Positions 33,440-42,251 of a stretch of DNA of 64,000 nt are shown piece by piece. Below the pieces are notes generated by a model that saw only the letters and a list, made by a program, of their open reading frames with translations, did not search any database and was not told the origin of the DNA. The position numbers were made by a program, and so were the translations under genes. The stretch is from Oscillospiraceae bacterium (GTDB taxonomy: Bacteria > Bacillota > Clostridia > Oscillospirales > Oscillospiraceae), in NCBI GenBank assembly GCA_902774015.1, contig CACYHB010000003.1, forward strand, positions 103,827 to 167,826, given 5' to 3'. How positions within the stretch are numbered: position 1 is the first letter of the stretch; each line of letters begins with the position of its first letter.

Positions 33440-34750
33440 ATGGGTCTTGTTTATGCCGCACTCGGCGCCGCGACCGGCGTCATCTCCGAACAGTGGAAGG
33501 AATATTTCTACTGTGACGCGCTCCCCAACAATGTGCTCGCCGCCAAGGGCCGGAAGAGAGTATCCGCCCGGTCCTCCAACCGGGGCGACGACAACATCAT
33601 CTCCAACGGCTCCGTGATCGCCGTTGCCGACGGCCAGTGCATGCTGATCGTTGAGCAGGGCAAAATTGTAGACGTCTGCGCCGAGCCGGGCGAATACGTG
33701 TATGATACCTCCACCGAACCCTCCGTTTTTGCCGGGAATCTGGGGGACAGCATTATGGCTGTGTTCAAAAACATCGGCAAGCGCTTCACCTTCGGCGGTC
33801 AGGCGCCCAAGGACCAGCGCGTTTACTACTTCAACACCCGTGAACTCACCGGCTACAAGTACGGCACCCCCAATCCCGTGCCTTTCCGCGTGGTGGACAG
33901 AAACATCGGCCTGGATATGGACATCGCGATCCGCTGCTTCGGTGAGTACAGCATCCGGGTTTCCAACCCGCTGCTGTTCTATTCCAACGTCTGCGGCAAC
34001 GTGAGCGAAAACTACACGATCGATAAGCTGGAAAGCCAGATGAAGAGCGAACTGATGACCGCTCTGCAGCCCGCTTTCGCGCGCATCTCCGATATGGGCA
34101 TCCGCTATTCCTTCCTGCCCGCCCACGCTGCGGAGATGGCCGACGCGCTGAATGACGAGCTCTCCGGGAAATGGCGCGATCTGCGAGGCATCGAGATCGT
34201 CTCCTTCGGCGTCTCCAGCGTCAAGGCCAGTGAAGAGGATGAGGCGATGATCAAGGAGCTGCAGCGCAACGCGGCGCTCCGCGACCCCACGCTGGCTGCC
34301 GCTCACCTCGTGGGTGCGCAGGCTGCTGCCATGCAGACCGCCGCCGCCAACGAAGGGGGCGCCGCCATGGCCTTTATGGGCATGAATATGGCGCAGCAGG
34401 CCGGCGGCGTGAACGCCCAGTCCCTCTATCAGATGGGCGCTCAGCAGCCCGCGCCCGCCGCGGATCCCGACTCCTGGACCTGCCCCAGCTGCGGGAAAAA
34501 GACCGTTGGCAAGTTCTGCTCCGAGTGCGGCGCCAAAAAGCCCGAAGCGATTCCGGTCGGCTGGACCTGCCTGAGCTGCGGCACGGTCAACAAGGGCAAG
34601 TTCTGCACCGAGTGCGGCGCGAAGAAGCCCGAGGGCGCTCCGCTGTTCCGCTGTGACAAATGCGGCTGGGAGCCCGCGGACCCTGCCAACCCGCCTCGCT
34701 TCTGCCCCCAGTGCGGTGACCCCTTCACGGACGTCGACGTTGTTGAATAA
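33440..34750 (+). CDS. SPFH-domain (virion-core-like, YdjI family) protein with C-terminal zinc ribbons
   Basis: 436 residues. Residues 1-300 match the YdjI-type SPFH domain (DIAIRCFGEYSIRV, NPLLFYSNVCG), then an Ala/Met-rich linker, and three zinc ribbons with CPSCGKK...CSECGAKK, CLSCG...CTECGAKK and CDKCG...CPQCG (about residues 350-425). In Bacillus, YdjI works with YdjG and YdjH at the membrane and with PspA in envelope stress. The same neighbours follow here, but no pspA is adjacent. SD AAAGGAG. Confidence 0.85.
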   Translation: MGLVYAALGAATGVISEQWKEYFYCDALPNNVLAAKGRKRVSARSSNRGDDNIISNGSVIAVADGQCMLIVEQGKIVDVCAEPGEYVYDTSTEPSVFAGNLGDSIMAVFKNIGKRFTFGGQAPKDQRVYYFNTRELTGYKYGTPNPVPFRVVDRNIGLDMDIAIRCFGEYSIRVSNPLLFYSNVCGNVSENYTIDKLESQMKSELMTALQPAFARISDMGIRYSFLPAHAAEMADALNDELSGKWRDLRGIEIVSFGVSSVKASEEDEAMIKELQRNAALRDPTLAAAHLVGAQAAAMQTAAANEGGAAMAFMGMNMAQQAGGVNAQSLYQMGAQQPAPAADPDSWTCPSCGKKTVGKFCSECGAKKPEAIPVGWTCLSCGTVNKGKFCTECGAKKPEGAPLFRCDKCGWEPADPANPPRFCPQCGDPFTDVDVVE

Positions 34751-34763
34751 ACTTCTGTCTGCT

Positions 34764-35603
34764 ATGAACAGGGCGGCGGCGCTGCTGCTTGCCGCCCTGC
34801 TTCTCTGTGTGCTTTCGGCCTGCGGCGAGCCTGATCCCAACGAGGGTAAATATCTCTGCACCTCCGTCTCGGTGGGAGAAGATACCGTCACGCCGGGGGA
34901 GATCTATAACGGCGAAGTGAGTCTTGAGCTTCGCCCTTTCCAGCGCGGTATCCTGCGCGTGGGGGAGAACGAGGGCGACGTTCGCTGGACGATGGAGAAC
35001 GGCGTGTTTTCCGTGGAAGTGAACGGCGCGGCCTGCCCCGCAACGCTTGAGGAAGGCACCATACGCCTCGACCTGCTGCGGGAAGGCGTCGTGCTGACGC
35101 TCGTGCGGGAGGATCTGGCAGCCCTGCTGCCGACGCCTACGCCCCAGCCGGAGATGCTTTCTGCCTGCGCCGGCGATTACTACGGCCGCTGGGAGATCGA
35201 AAACTCGCAGGGCAGCATGCCCAACAGCTGGTATGACTGCTGCGCTTCCGCTCAGATGACGAAGGACGGTCTGCTCATCACGCTGTGGGATGAGCGTACT
35301 TCCCGGGGAGAACCCATGGGTGTGATTTCCTGGACGTCTGACAGGGATACGCTTACCTCTTCCGGCGGATGGTTCTGGTATGACAGCGTGGAAGAGGGAG
35401 AGCTCAGCATCTCCCCCGAAGACGGCGCTCTTGCCTTCTCCGGTCACCATGAGAGCCAGGAGGAGAGCTTTGATTACCGTGTGCGTCTGCTGCCCTGGGG
35501 AACTCGCTGGGAGGACGCGGAGAGCAAACCCTATGCCTACAGCATCTGGTATCTGCCGCTTATCGAGGCGGGAGAGTCGATGCCGGATGCCATCAACCGA
35601 TAA
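34764..35603 (+). CDS. Hypothetical lipoprotein
   Basis: 279 residues from ATG 34764. The signal peptide ends with the lipobox LSAC (cysteine near residue 21), so the protein is anchored outside the membrane. The mature part is acidic and beta-rich, with a PTPTPQPE hinge near residue 130 dividing two small domains; the second has many Trp/Ser. An in-frame TTG at 34743 overlapping the previous stop is an alternative start and would add 7 residues. I do not recognise the family. Its place inside the YdjI-YdjG-YdjH-like operon suggests an envelope role. Confidence 0.7.
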   Translation: MNRAAALLLAALLLCVLSACGEPDPNEGKYLCTSVSVGEDTVTPGEIYNGEVSLELRPFQRGILRVGENEGDVRWTMENGVFSVEVNGAACPATLEEGTIRLDLLREGVVLTLVREDLAALLPTPTPQPEMLSACAGDYYGRWEIENSQGSMPNSWYDCCASAQMTKDGLLITLWDERTSRGEPMGVISWTSDRDTLTSSGGWFWYDSVEEGELSISPEDGALAFSGHHESQEESFDYRVRLLPWGTRWEDAESKPYAYSIWYLPLIEAGESMPDAINR

Positions 35604-35619
35604 GAAAGGGGAGATGCCT

Positions 35620-36747
35620 GTGCCAGAACAGATCACCAATATCCAGTGCCCTGCCTGTACCGGACCGCTGCACTTTGATGGCGGCACCGGCAAGCTCCGC
35701 TGTGACTTTTGCGGGAGCACGTTTCCCGTCCAGGAGATCGAGGCGCTGTACGGCGAGAAGATCGAGAGCGCGCAGCAGGCTGCCGCGGCCCAGGCTGCGC
35801 AGACCCAGAGCGCGCCCGAACCGGAATGGGACTGGGGCGCCGTTTCCGACGACTGGGGCGAGGCGGGCGTCGATATGCGCGCCTATACCTGCCCGTCCTG
35901 CGGCGCGGAGCTGATCTGCGACGCTACGACCGTGGCGACCCAGTGCCCTTACTGCGCCAACCCCACGCTGGTGCCCGGTCAGTTTGACGGAAATCTGAAG
36001 CCGGACTATATCCTGCCCTTCAAGCTGGACAAGGAGGCTGCCTTAAAGGCGCTGCGTGAGTTCTATAAAGATAAGAAACTGCTGCCCAGACAGTTTGCCT
36101 CCGAAAACCAGATCGAGAAGATCCAGGGGGTCTACGTGCCCTTCTGGCTTTTCAACGGCACCGCGGAGGTGGACATGAGCTTCCGCGCCAGCCGCAGCAT
36201 GACCCACAGGGAAGGAGACCGCATCGTCACCGAGACCGATCACTTCCAGCTTCGCCGCGCGGGTAGCGTAGATTTCGAGCGCATCCCCGTGGACGGCTCC
36301 CGCCGGATGCCGGACGCACATATGGACGCGATCGAACCTTTCGACTACCGTGAACTCAAGCCCTTTTCGCCCGGATATCTGCCCGGATTCCTTGCCAACA
36401 AGTACGACGTGAGCAAGGAGGAGTGCGCCGCCCGTGCGGATGAGCGCGCTTCCAACACCGCCGAGCAGGTGGTTGCGGCTACGGCCATGAGCGCTGGCTA
36501 TGCGACCTGCTCCCCCATGGGCAAAAGCATCCGTCTGCGCCGGGGAGAGGTAAACTATGCGCTGATGCCCGTGTGGGTGCTCTCCACCCGCTGGAAAGAC
36601 AAGAGCTTCCTCTTTGCCATGAACGGACAGACCGGCAAGCTCATCGGCGATCTGCCCGTGTCAAAGGAGCGCTATTGGAGCTGGTTTGCGCGCATCGCCA
36701 TCCCCGTAGCCGGGGCGCTGGCGGCGCTGCTGTATTTCTTCGTATAA
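35620..36747 (+). CDS. Zinc-ribbon membrane protein (YdjG-like)
   Basis: 375 residues from GTG 35620 (ATG at 35614 sits directly on the ribosome site AAAGGGGAG and is less likely). Two treble-clef/zinc-ribbon units, CPACTG...CDFCGS (residues 9-33) and CPSCGAEL...CPYCAN (90-115), precede a large domain and one C-terminal membrane helix (IAIPVAGALAALLYFFV). This is the layout of Bacillus YdjG, which recruits stress proteins to the membrane. It follows the lipoprotein gene by 16 bases. Confidence 0.78.
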   Translation: MPEQITNIQCPACTGPLHFDGGTGKLRCDFCGSTFPVQEIEALYGEKIESAQQAAAAQAAQTQSAPEPEWDWGAVSDDWGEAGVDMRAYTCPSCGAELICDATTVATQCPYCANPTLVPGQFDGNLKPDYILPFKLDKEAALKALREFYKDKKLLPRQFASENQIEKIQGVYVPFWLFNGTAEVDMSFRASRSMTHREGDRIVTETDHFQLRRAGSVDFERIPVDGSRRMPDAHMDAIEPFDYRELKPFSPGYLPGFLANKYDVSKEECAARADERASNTAEQVVAATAMSAGYATCSPMGKSIRLRRGEVNYALMPVWVLSTRWKDKSFLFAMNGQTGKLIGDLPVSKERYWSWFARIAIPVAGALAALLYFFV

Positions 36748-36760
36748 GGGGGGCGCTGTA

Positions 36761-37600
36761 ATGAAAAGAAAACTCGCCCTTTCGATCCTCTTCGTTCTGG
36801 TCCTGAGCCTTCTGCTTCCGGCGGCCGCGTTTGCTTCCTCCAATGGCGATCTGAGCTACGTGACGGATTCCGCCGGGATCCTTACCGAGGAGCAGGTTCA
36901 GGAGCTGGAGGACATGGCGGCCGGCATTTCGGAGAAGTACCAGTGCGGCGTCTACATCGTCACCACGCCGGATTACACCGCGTTCGGCCGTGGGAGCGTC
37001 TCCCTCTGTGCCGAGGAGATCTATGACCGCTTCCTGCACGGCTTCGGAGAGACCGGAGACGGCCTGCTGTTCCTGGTGAGCATGGCGGACCGGGACTTTG
37101 ACCTGGACGCCCACGGCAGCTTCGGTAACTTTGCTTTCGATTACCGGAACCGTGACCGCCTTGTGGACGCTTTTTTGCCATATTTTCGCAATGACGACTG
37201 GTACGGCGGCTTCAAGGCCTATCTCGTTGCCGCCGAGCAGATGCTGGTTCCGGCAGTGGAGAACTATCCCGCCTACCTGGAGGAGCTGCAGCAAAGTCAG
37301 ATCGAGCAGCAGAAAATGCTTCAGGGCGCCAAAGGCATCGGCTCCGTGCTGGCGGGTATCCTCACCGCGGGCGGCGTCTGCGGCGGCATGAAGCGGAAGA
37401 TGAAGACCGCCAGAGAAAAGGACAGCGCCGAGGAGTACATGACGCCCACAAGTCCCCATATGCAGATCGTGCAGGATCATTTCATCAACCGCACCCGCAC
37501 GGTGCAGGTGATCCAGCATGAAAACCGGGATTCGGGCGGAAGCTCCGGCCATTCGGGCGGCGGCTTCAGCGGTCATTCCCACACCAGCGGAAAATTTTAA
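36761..37600 (+). CDS. TPM-domain membrane protein (YdjH-like)
   Basis: 279 residues. Signal peptide (residues 1-26, ending AFA), external TPM domain from DLSYVTDSAGILTEEQVQELE, one membrane helix near 193-213 (GIGSVLAGILTAGGVCGG), a cytoplasmic basic stretch and a Gly/Ser/His tail ending GGGFSGHSHTSGKF. The TPM domain is a small alpha/beta fold found in YdjH, YgcG and photosystem repair proteins. Last gene of the YdjI/G/H-like operon, 13 bases after the zinc-ribbon gene. Confidence 0.85.
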   Translation: MKRKLALSILFVLVLSLLLPAAAFASSNGDLSYVTDSAGILTEEQVQELEDMAAGISEKYQCGVYIVTTPDYTAFGRGSVSLCAEEIYDRFLHGFGETGDGLLFLVSMADRDFDLDAHGSFGNFAFDYRNRDRLVDAFLPYFRNDDWYGGFKAYLVAAEQMLVPAVENYPAYLEELQQSQIEQQKMLQGAKGIGSVLAGILTAGGVCGGMKRKMKTAREKDSAEEYMTPTSPHMQIVQDHFINRTRTVQVIQHENRDSGGSSGHSGGGFSGHSHTSGKF

Positions 37601-37611
37601 GAAAACAAAAC

Positions 37612-37639
37612 GGAAAACGGCCTGTTCGGGCCGTTTTCC
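37612..37639 (+). terminator. Terminator of the SPFH/TPM operon
   Basis: GGAAAACGGCC (37612-37622) pairs with GGCCGTTTTCC (37629-37639), loop TGTTCG. Confidence 0.8.
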
Positions 37640-37682
37640 TGGTATATCGGCAAAAGTTCAGACTTCTCAATGAGGTGATCCC

Positions 37683-39464
37683 GTGAAGACAAAAAAGACA
37701 GGGGCAGGGTTCCCGGTTTTCTATACCCTGTTTTCACTCCTCGTGCTGGCGATCCTGGAACTCAATAAAAACACGATCCTTGGCTGGGCCTCAGCCTTTG
37801 TCCTTCTTGGCGCGTATGCCTTCTGGCGCGTGAAAAGGCCGATGCGTTCAGCAGTAAGACTGGGGCTGTTTGCGCTGCTTCTGGCGGCGCTCATCGGCGT
37901 CGTCCGGCATACGGAGGGTCCGGTAAAGCTTCATCCGGCTGTGGAAGGGAAAAACGGCGGCATGACGGAGATCGTCACCGTCTCGGACGGGCAGCTCACC
38001 GGCGTGTATACGGCTGACCGGGCTGTGGAGGTCTACGCCGGCATCCCCTATGCGGCGCCTCCTGTGGGCGAGCTGCGCTGGCGGGAGCCGAAGGATCCGG
38101 AACCCTGGGAGGGCGTGCTGGCGGCGGATTCCTTTGCGCCCATGTCCATGCAGCCGCAGAACTCCGCCCTTTACAGCTCCCTGGCGCAGATCATCGGTTA
38201 CCACGACTATGTGATTTCCCTGTCTGACAACTATCGGGACGCCAATTCCGAGGACGCGCTGTATCTGAATATCTGGAAGCCGGCGGGGGAGCGGCAGAAG
38301 CTTCCTGTGCTGGTCTATATCCACGGCGGCTCGCTGCAGACGGGGCAGCCCTGGTATGCCGATTACCGGGGAGAGGGGCTTGCCCGCAAGGGCGTGATCG
38401 TCGTGAACATGGGATATCGTCTGGGCGTTTTCGGCTTTCTTGCCACAGAGGAGCTGCGGGCGGAGTCGGATAACGGGACCACCGGCAACTACGGCCTGCT
38501 GGATCAGATCAAAGCACTCGAATGGGTGCAAAAGAACATCGCCGCTTTCGGCGGCGATCCCGATAACGTGACGCTGGCGGGCGAGAGCGCCGGCTCTGCC
38601 TGCGTGAGCGCCCTGTGCACTTCTCCGCTTGCAAAAGGACTGTTCCGCCGCGCGATCGGGGAGAGCTCCACGGTGACGGCGCCGCAGCCTGCGCACTCCT
38701 TCCGCACAATGGAGAAAGCGCTTGCGACCGGGGAGGAGACGCTGTCCCGCTTCGGCTGTGCGAACATGGAACAGCTGCGCAGGGTCGATGCCGGGACGCT
38801 GGCCGCCGCGGCGGATACGAACCACCACATGACGGTGGACGGCTATGTGCTGCCGCAGACGCCTTATGAGGCCTATCGGCAGGGCATCCACAACGAGGAG
38901 GCCATCCTGCAGGGCTATAACTCCCTGGAGGGCGTACCCTTTATCCTCTTTGCCAACGCCGACATGAAAAATTACGAGAGCAAGGTTCGCGGCTATTTCG
39001 GCGATTATGCGGAGCGGGTGTTGGGCCTGTATCCGGCCTCCACGGACGCGGAAGCAAAGGACATGTGGATCGACATCTATTCGGCAATCTTCTTTACCTA
39101 CGGACACAACTGCTGGACAAGGCAGGCGATCGCGAACGGCGTCCCGGCGTACGAATACTATTTCAGCAAAGATAACGGCCGTCTGGGACCCTGGCACAGC
39201 GGAGAGGAAGTCTACTGCTACGGCAACATCCCGGTGGACTCCGGGCTTTACGACGACTCGGACCGGCAGCTGGCAGAGCTGTTTTCCGCCTATTTTGCAA
39301 ACTTCGCCAGGACGGGCGACCCCAACGGGGAGGGCCTTCCGCGCTGGGAGGCAAGCAACGACGGCAATCAGCTTATGGAGCTGGGTGAAAACGTAGGGAT
39401 GCGTGAGGATCGCTTCCTGGCGCTCTGCCGGATCCTGGATGAGATGCAGGGTTTCGGAGCATGA
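37683..39464 (+). CDS. Type B carboxylesterase, membrane anchored
   Basis: 593 residues from GTG 37683 behind TGAGGTGA. Two or three N-terminal membrane helices (residues 10-75) precede a full carboxylesterase/lipase domain from about residue 95. It shows EDALYLNIW near 192, the oxyanion HGGS near 218 and nucleophile elbow GESAGS near 299; the active-site His is probably in GPWHSGEEVYCYG near 503. Substrate unknown; such enzymes cleave carboxylic esters at the cell surface. The membrane anchor of several helices is unusual for the family. Confidence 0.85.
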   Translation: MKTKKTGAGFPVFYTLFSLLVLAILELNKNTILGWASAFVLLGAYAFWRVKRPMRSAVRLGLFALLLAALIGVVRHTEGPVKLHPAVEGKNGGMTEIVTVSDGQLTGVYTADRAVEVYAGIPYAAPPVGELRWREPKDPEPWEGVLAADSFAPMSMQPQNSALYSSLAQIIGYHDYVISLSDNYRDANSEDALYLNIWKPAGERQKLPVLVYIHGGSLQTGQPWYADYRGEGLARKGVIVVNMGYRLGVFGFLATEELRAESDNGTTGNYGLLDQIKALEWVQKNIAAFGGDPDNVTLAGESAGSACVSALCTSPLAKGLFRRAIGESSTVTAPQPAHSFRTMEKALATGEETLSRFGCANMEQLRRVDAGTLAAAADTNHHMTVDGYVLPQTPYEAYRQGIHNEEAILQGYNSLEGVPFILFANADMKNYESKVRGYFGDYAERVLGLYPASTDAEAKDMWIDIYSAIFFTYGHNCWTRQAIANGVPAYEYYFSKDNGRLGPWHSGEEVYCYGNIPVDSGLYDDSDRQLAELFSAYFANFARTGDPNGEGLPRWEASNDGNQLMELGENVGMREDRFLALCRILDEMQGFGA

Positions 39465-39466
39465 GA

Positions 39467-39492
39467 AAAAGGGCTGCGCAGGCAGCCCTTTT
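39467..39492. terminator. Bidirectional terminator between the esterase and msrA
   Basis: AAAAGGGCTGC (39467-39477) pairs with GCAGCCCTTTT (39482-39492), loop GCAG, between convergent genes. Confidence 0.85.
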
Positions 39493-39493
39493 C

Positions 39494-39985
39494 TTATGCA
39501 AGATGCAGGAGTTTTTGCGGAATGTGGCAGTAGCCGCCGGGGTTTTTGTCCAGATACTTCTGGTGGTATTCTTCCGCGGGATAAAAATTCTCAAGCGGCA
39601 TCAGCTCTACCTCCAGCTTTGCCTTGAATTTTTTCTGTTCGGCTTCGTAGCGTGTCTCCAGCTCCGGAAGGTCGGCCGGATCCGTGTAGTAGATGCCTGT
39701 GCGGTACTGGATGCCCATGTCTCCGCCCTGGCGATGGTAGGAGGTGGGGTCAATGGTCAGAAAGTACCAGTCAAGAAGCTGGTTGAGCGTCAGCTTTTCA
39801 GCGTCGTATACGATGCGCACGGTCTCCGCGTGGCCGGAGCTTGCGCAGACCTGCTGATAGCTGGGCGCGGACGCGGGGCCGTTGGCATAGCCCACTTCGG
39901 TTTCCAGCACGCCGTCAAACTGGTCGAAGAACTTCTGCGTGCCCCAGAAGCAGCCGCCGGCCAGATAAATGCTCTTTTGAATCAT
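39494..39985 (-). CDS. msrA: Peptide-methionine (S)-S-oxide reductase
   Basis: 163 residues. The catalytic cysteine lies in GGCFWG (Cys12), with GYANG, YQQVCASSGHAETVRI and the C-terminal YHQKYLDKNPGGYCHI matching MsrA. The second cysteine near the C-terminus (GGYCHI) probably resolves the disulfide. It repairs oxidised methionine in proteins. Single gene; no msrB fused or adjacent. Confidence 0.95.
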   Translation of the reverse strand: MIQKSIYLAGGCFWGTQKFFDQFDGVLETEVGYANGPASAPSYQQVCASSGHAETVRIVYDAEKLTLNQLLDWYFLTIDPTSYHRQGGDMGIQYRTGIYYTDPADLPELETRYEAEQKKFKAKLEVELMPLENFYPAEEYHQKYLDKNPGGYCHIPQKLLHLA

Positions 39986-40085
39986 ATTCCCGCCTCCCGA
40001 TGATTTTCTCCCATCATATCACAGGCGCGGTCTCTTCGCAAGCGCCGGAAAAGGAGCCGCAGAGATGCTCACCTAAGACCGGATT

Positions 40086-40562
40086 TCAGCGGTTGAGCAT
40101 CCAGACGCCGCAGTTGAGATAGCCGGCGAACGCCACCCAGAGCAGATAGGGGATCAGCAGCACGGAAGCTTTTTTATCAAGCTCCCGAAAACCGAGCGTC
40201 ATCCGAACGATCATCGCCCAAAGCAGCACGAGCCAGAGAAAGGCAGGGCCGAAGGCACGCAGATTGAAGAAGATGAGCGGCCAGATGCAGTTTACTGCAA
40301 GCTGCACCGCGTAGAGCCGCAGTACGCTTTTCCGGGCAGCGGCGTCCTCGCTCAGGGAGATCCTGGCGGCCGCAATCCCCATCAGCAGATAAAGGATCGT
40401 CCATACGACGGGAAAGAGCCAGCCCGGGGGAGACAGGGCCGGCTTTAAAACCTCCGTGCGGTAGATCTCCGTTCCTTCGCGGCTCAATAGTCCCGCGAGG
40501 CCTCCTGCCAGCTCTGTCAGTATGATCCAGAAGGCATAGTTTTTCCATTTTGAATGTTTCAT
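40086..40562 (-). CDS. TspO/MBR family membrane protein
   Basis: 158 residues with five membrane helices. KPALSPPGWLFPVVWTILYLLMG (about residues 39-61) and NCIWPLIFF near 93 are the TspO signature, including tryptophan-rich tetrapyrrole-binding positions. Homologues bind porphyrins and act in stress signalling. In this genome heme handling is plausible given the cytochrome genes, but there is no direct linkage. Divergent from the gene at 40672. Confidence 0.92.
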   Translation of the reverse strand: MKHSKWKNYAFWIILTELAGGLAGLLSREGTEIYRTEVLKPALSPPGWLFPVVWTILYLLMGIAAARISLSEDAAARKSVLRLYAVQLAVNCIWPLIFFNLRAFGPAFLWLVLLWAMIVRMTLGFRELDKKASVLLIPYLLWVAFAGYLNCGVWMLNR

Positions 40563-40671
40563 CGAGCATCACCCGTACAGAGTATGCCCGGGGACGGCCG
40601 CAGTATTCTGCGCTTGACAAGAGCCGACAAATCTCCTATGCTGTTGACAGTCCGGAAAGGAGGGAGCAGCT

Positions 40672-41211
40672 GTGGAAAAACGAAATACTTACCTCGTGGG
40701 AGCGCGTGTGGCGAAAAGCACGCTCACCCGCTATCTCCTGGGCATCCCCGGCGGTTTGCTCTCGGCGTTCTTCCTGTTCGGGCTGATCCTGTGCTTTACG
40801 GATGAAAGCATGCGGGAAGACTGGTGGGTTGCGGTGCTCATGCTCCTGCCGTCTGCCTGGCTGCTTTGGAAGGGCGTGAGCGCAGGGCGGGATCTGGAGC
40901 TTGCCCGCCGTTATGAGGCGGCGTTTTCCGCAGATCCGGACGGACGTCTGTCGCTGGAGAAGCTGATCGCGCAGAGCGGCAAATCGGGGGCGCAGCTTGG
41001 AGCGGAACTGGAACGGCTCTTTCGCAAGGGCTATTTCCGGGGCTGTACACTGCAGAAAAAACCTCTTGCCGTGATCCTCACCGGGACGCAAAAGGGCGGA
41101 GAGCGCTATGTGACGGTGACGTGCCCGCACTGCGGAGGGCCGACCAGACTTGGCGCGGGCCGCAGCGGAAAGTGCGATTACTGCGGCAGCGCGATCCGGG
41201 CAGAAGAATAA
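40672..41211 (+). CDS. Hypothetical membrane protein with C-terminal zinc ribbon
   Basis: 179 residues from GTG 40672 behind AAGGAGGGAG. Two membrane helices (about residues 22-44 and 53-68), a helical central region resembling a small winged helix (SLEKLIAQSGKSGAQLGAELERLFRKGYF), and a C-terminal ribbon CPHCGG...CDYCGS (residues 149-173). I do not recognise the family. Its architecture, membrane helices plus ribbon, echoes the proteins of the 33440-37600 operon. Confidence 0.65.
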   Translation: MEKRNTYLVGARVAKSTLTRYLLGIPGGLLSAFFLFGLILCFTDESMREDWWVAVLMLLPSAWLLWKGVSAGRDLELARRYEAAFSADPDGRLSLEKLIAQSGKSGAQLGAELERLFRKGYFRGCTLQKKPLAVILTGTQKGGERYVTVTCPHCGGPTRLGAGRSGKCDYCGSAIRAEE

Positions 41212-41218
41212 GAAGCAC

Positions 41219-41243
41219 AAAAGCAGGGGAAGCCCTGCTTTTT
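41219..41243 (+). terminator. Intrinsic terminator
   Basis: AAAAGCAGGG (41219-41228) pairs with CCCTGCTTTT (41233-41242), loop GAAG, followed by a further T. Confidence 0.88.
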
Positions 41244-41324
41244 GTCATATCCCTATGGAAGCATGGAGAAGAAAGTGATATAATCAGAATCAACGTTTGA
41301 CAGAAGATACGGGAGGCAAACCAT

Positions 41325-42251
41325 ATGATCGAGTTTTTGCGAGGCGAGGGGATCGACGAGAGCATCCTCAATAGGATCGAGGAGTTTCGGCGGAGCTATC
41401 CGGCCGGGGAGGCGCAGGACCATCGGATTCCGAGACCCAGGTTTCGGTACTACGGGAAAGAAGTCTGGCTCAAGGCCCTCACGGCGCTGCTTGCCGGGGA
41501 AAACCTGCTGCTGGTCGGCCCGAAGGCTACGGGCAAGAACGTGCTGGCGGAAAATCTGGCTGCCGTGTTCGGACGCCCGGAGTGGGACATCTCCTTTTAT
41601 CTGAATACGGACGCCGCTTCTCTGATCGGGACCGACACCTTTAAGAACGGGCAGGTATCGCTGCGAAAAGGCCCCATTTACCAGTGCGCGGAAAACGGCG
41701 GCTTCGGCATCCTCGATGAGATCAACATGGCCAAAAACGAGTCCCTTGCGGTACTCCACGCCACGCTGGACTTTCGCCGCATCATTGACGTGCCGGGTTA
41801 TGACCGCATCACCTTATCCCCGGCCACGCGCTTTATCGCCACGATGAACTATGGCTACGCGGGAACGCGCGAACTCAATGAGGCGCTGGCCTCCCGATTC
41901 ATGGTCATCAATATGCCCATTATCGGAGCTGAGGACGTGGCGCGCCTGCTGCTCAGCCAGCACCCGCAGCTGAAGCGGCAGTACGCCGAGCAGTTTTCCG
42001 GTCTGTTTCAGGATATCCGCAAGAAATGCGAGAGTTCGGAGATCTCCACCAAGGCGCTGGATCTGCGCGGTCTGCTGGCAGCCATCTCCCTGGTGGAAAA
42101 CGGCCTCACCGTCGGCGAAGCGCTGGAACTGGGCATCGTGAACAAATCCTTTGACGACTTTGAGCGGCAGCTGGTGTCCGACATGATCGCAGCGCGCATT
42201 TCTTCCCGGCTGGACGCTTCGGAGATTTTTGACGGGACATGGACGAAATAA
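41325..42251 (+). CDS. MoxR-type AAA+ ATPase
   Basis: 308 residues. Walker A is GPKATGKN near residue 66, Walker B is GILDEINMA near 126 with sensor and arginine-finger segments FIATMNYGYAGTRELNEALASRF near 166. This is the MoxR/CobS/NorQ class, which remodels protein partners together with a von Willebrand A protein. That partner is encoded next, with a 13-base overlap. Targets are unknown. A TATAAT box lies at 41279 but with a poor -35. Confidence 0.88.
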   Translation: MIEFLRGEGIDESILNRIEEFRRSYPAGEAQDHRIPRPRFRYYGKEVWLKALTALLAGENLLLVGPKATGKNVLAENLAAVFGRPEWDISFYLNTDAASLIGTDTFKNGQVSLRKGPIYQCAENGGFGILDEINMAKNESLAVLHATLDFRRIIDVPGYDRITLSPATRFIATMNYGYAGTRELNEALASRFMVINMPIIGAEDVARLLLSQHPQLKRQYAEQFSGLFQDIRKKCESSEISTKALDLRGLLAAISLVENGLTVGEALELGIVNKSFDDFERQLVSDMIAARISSRLDASEIFDGTWTK

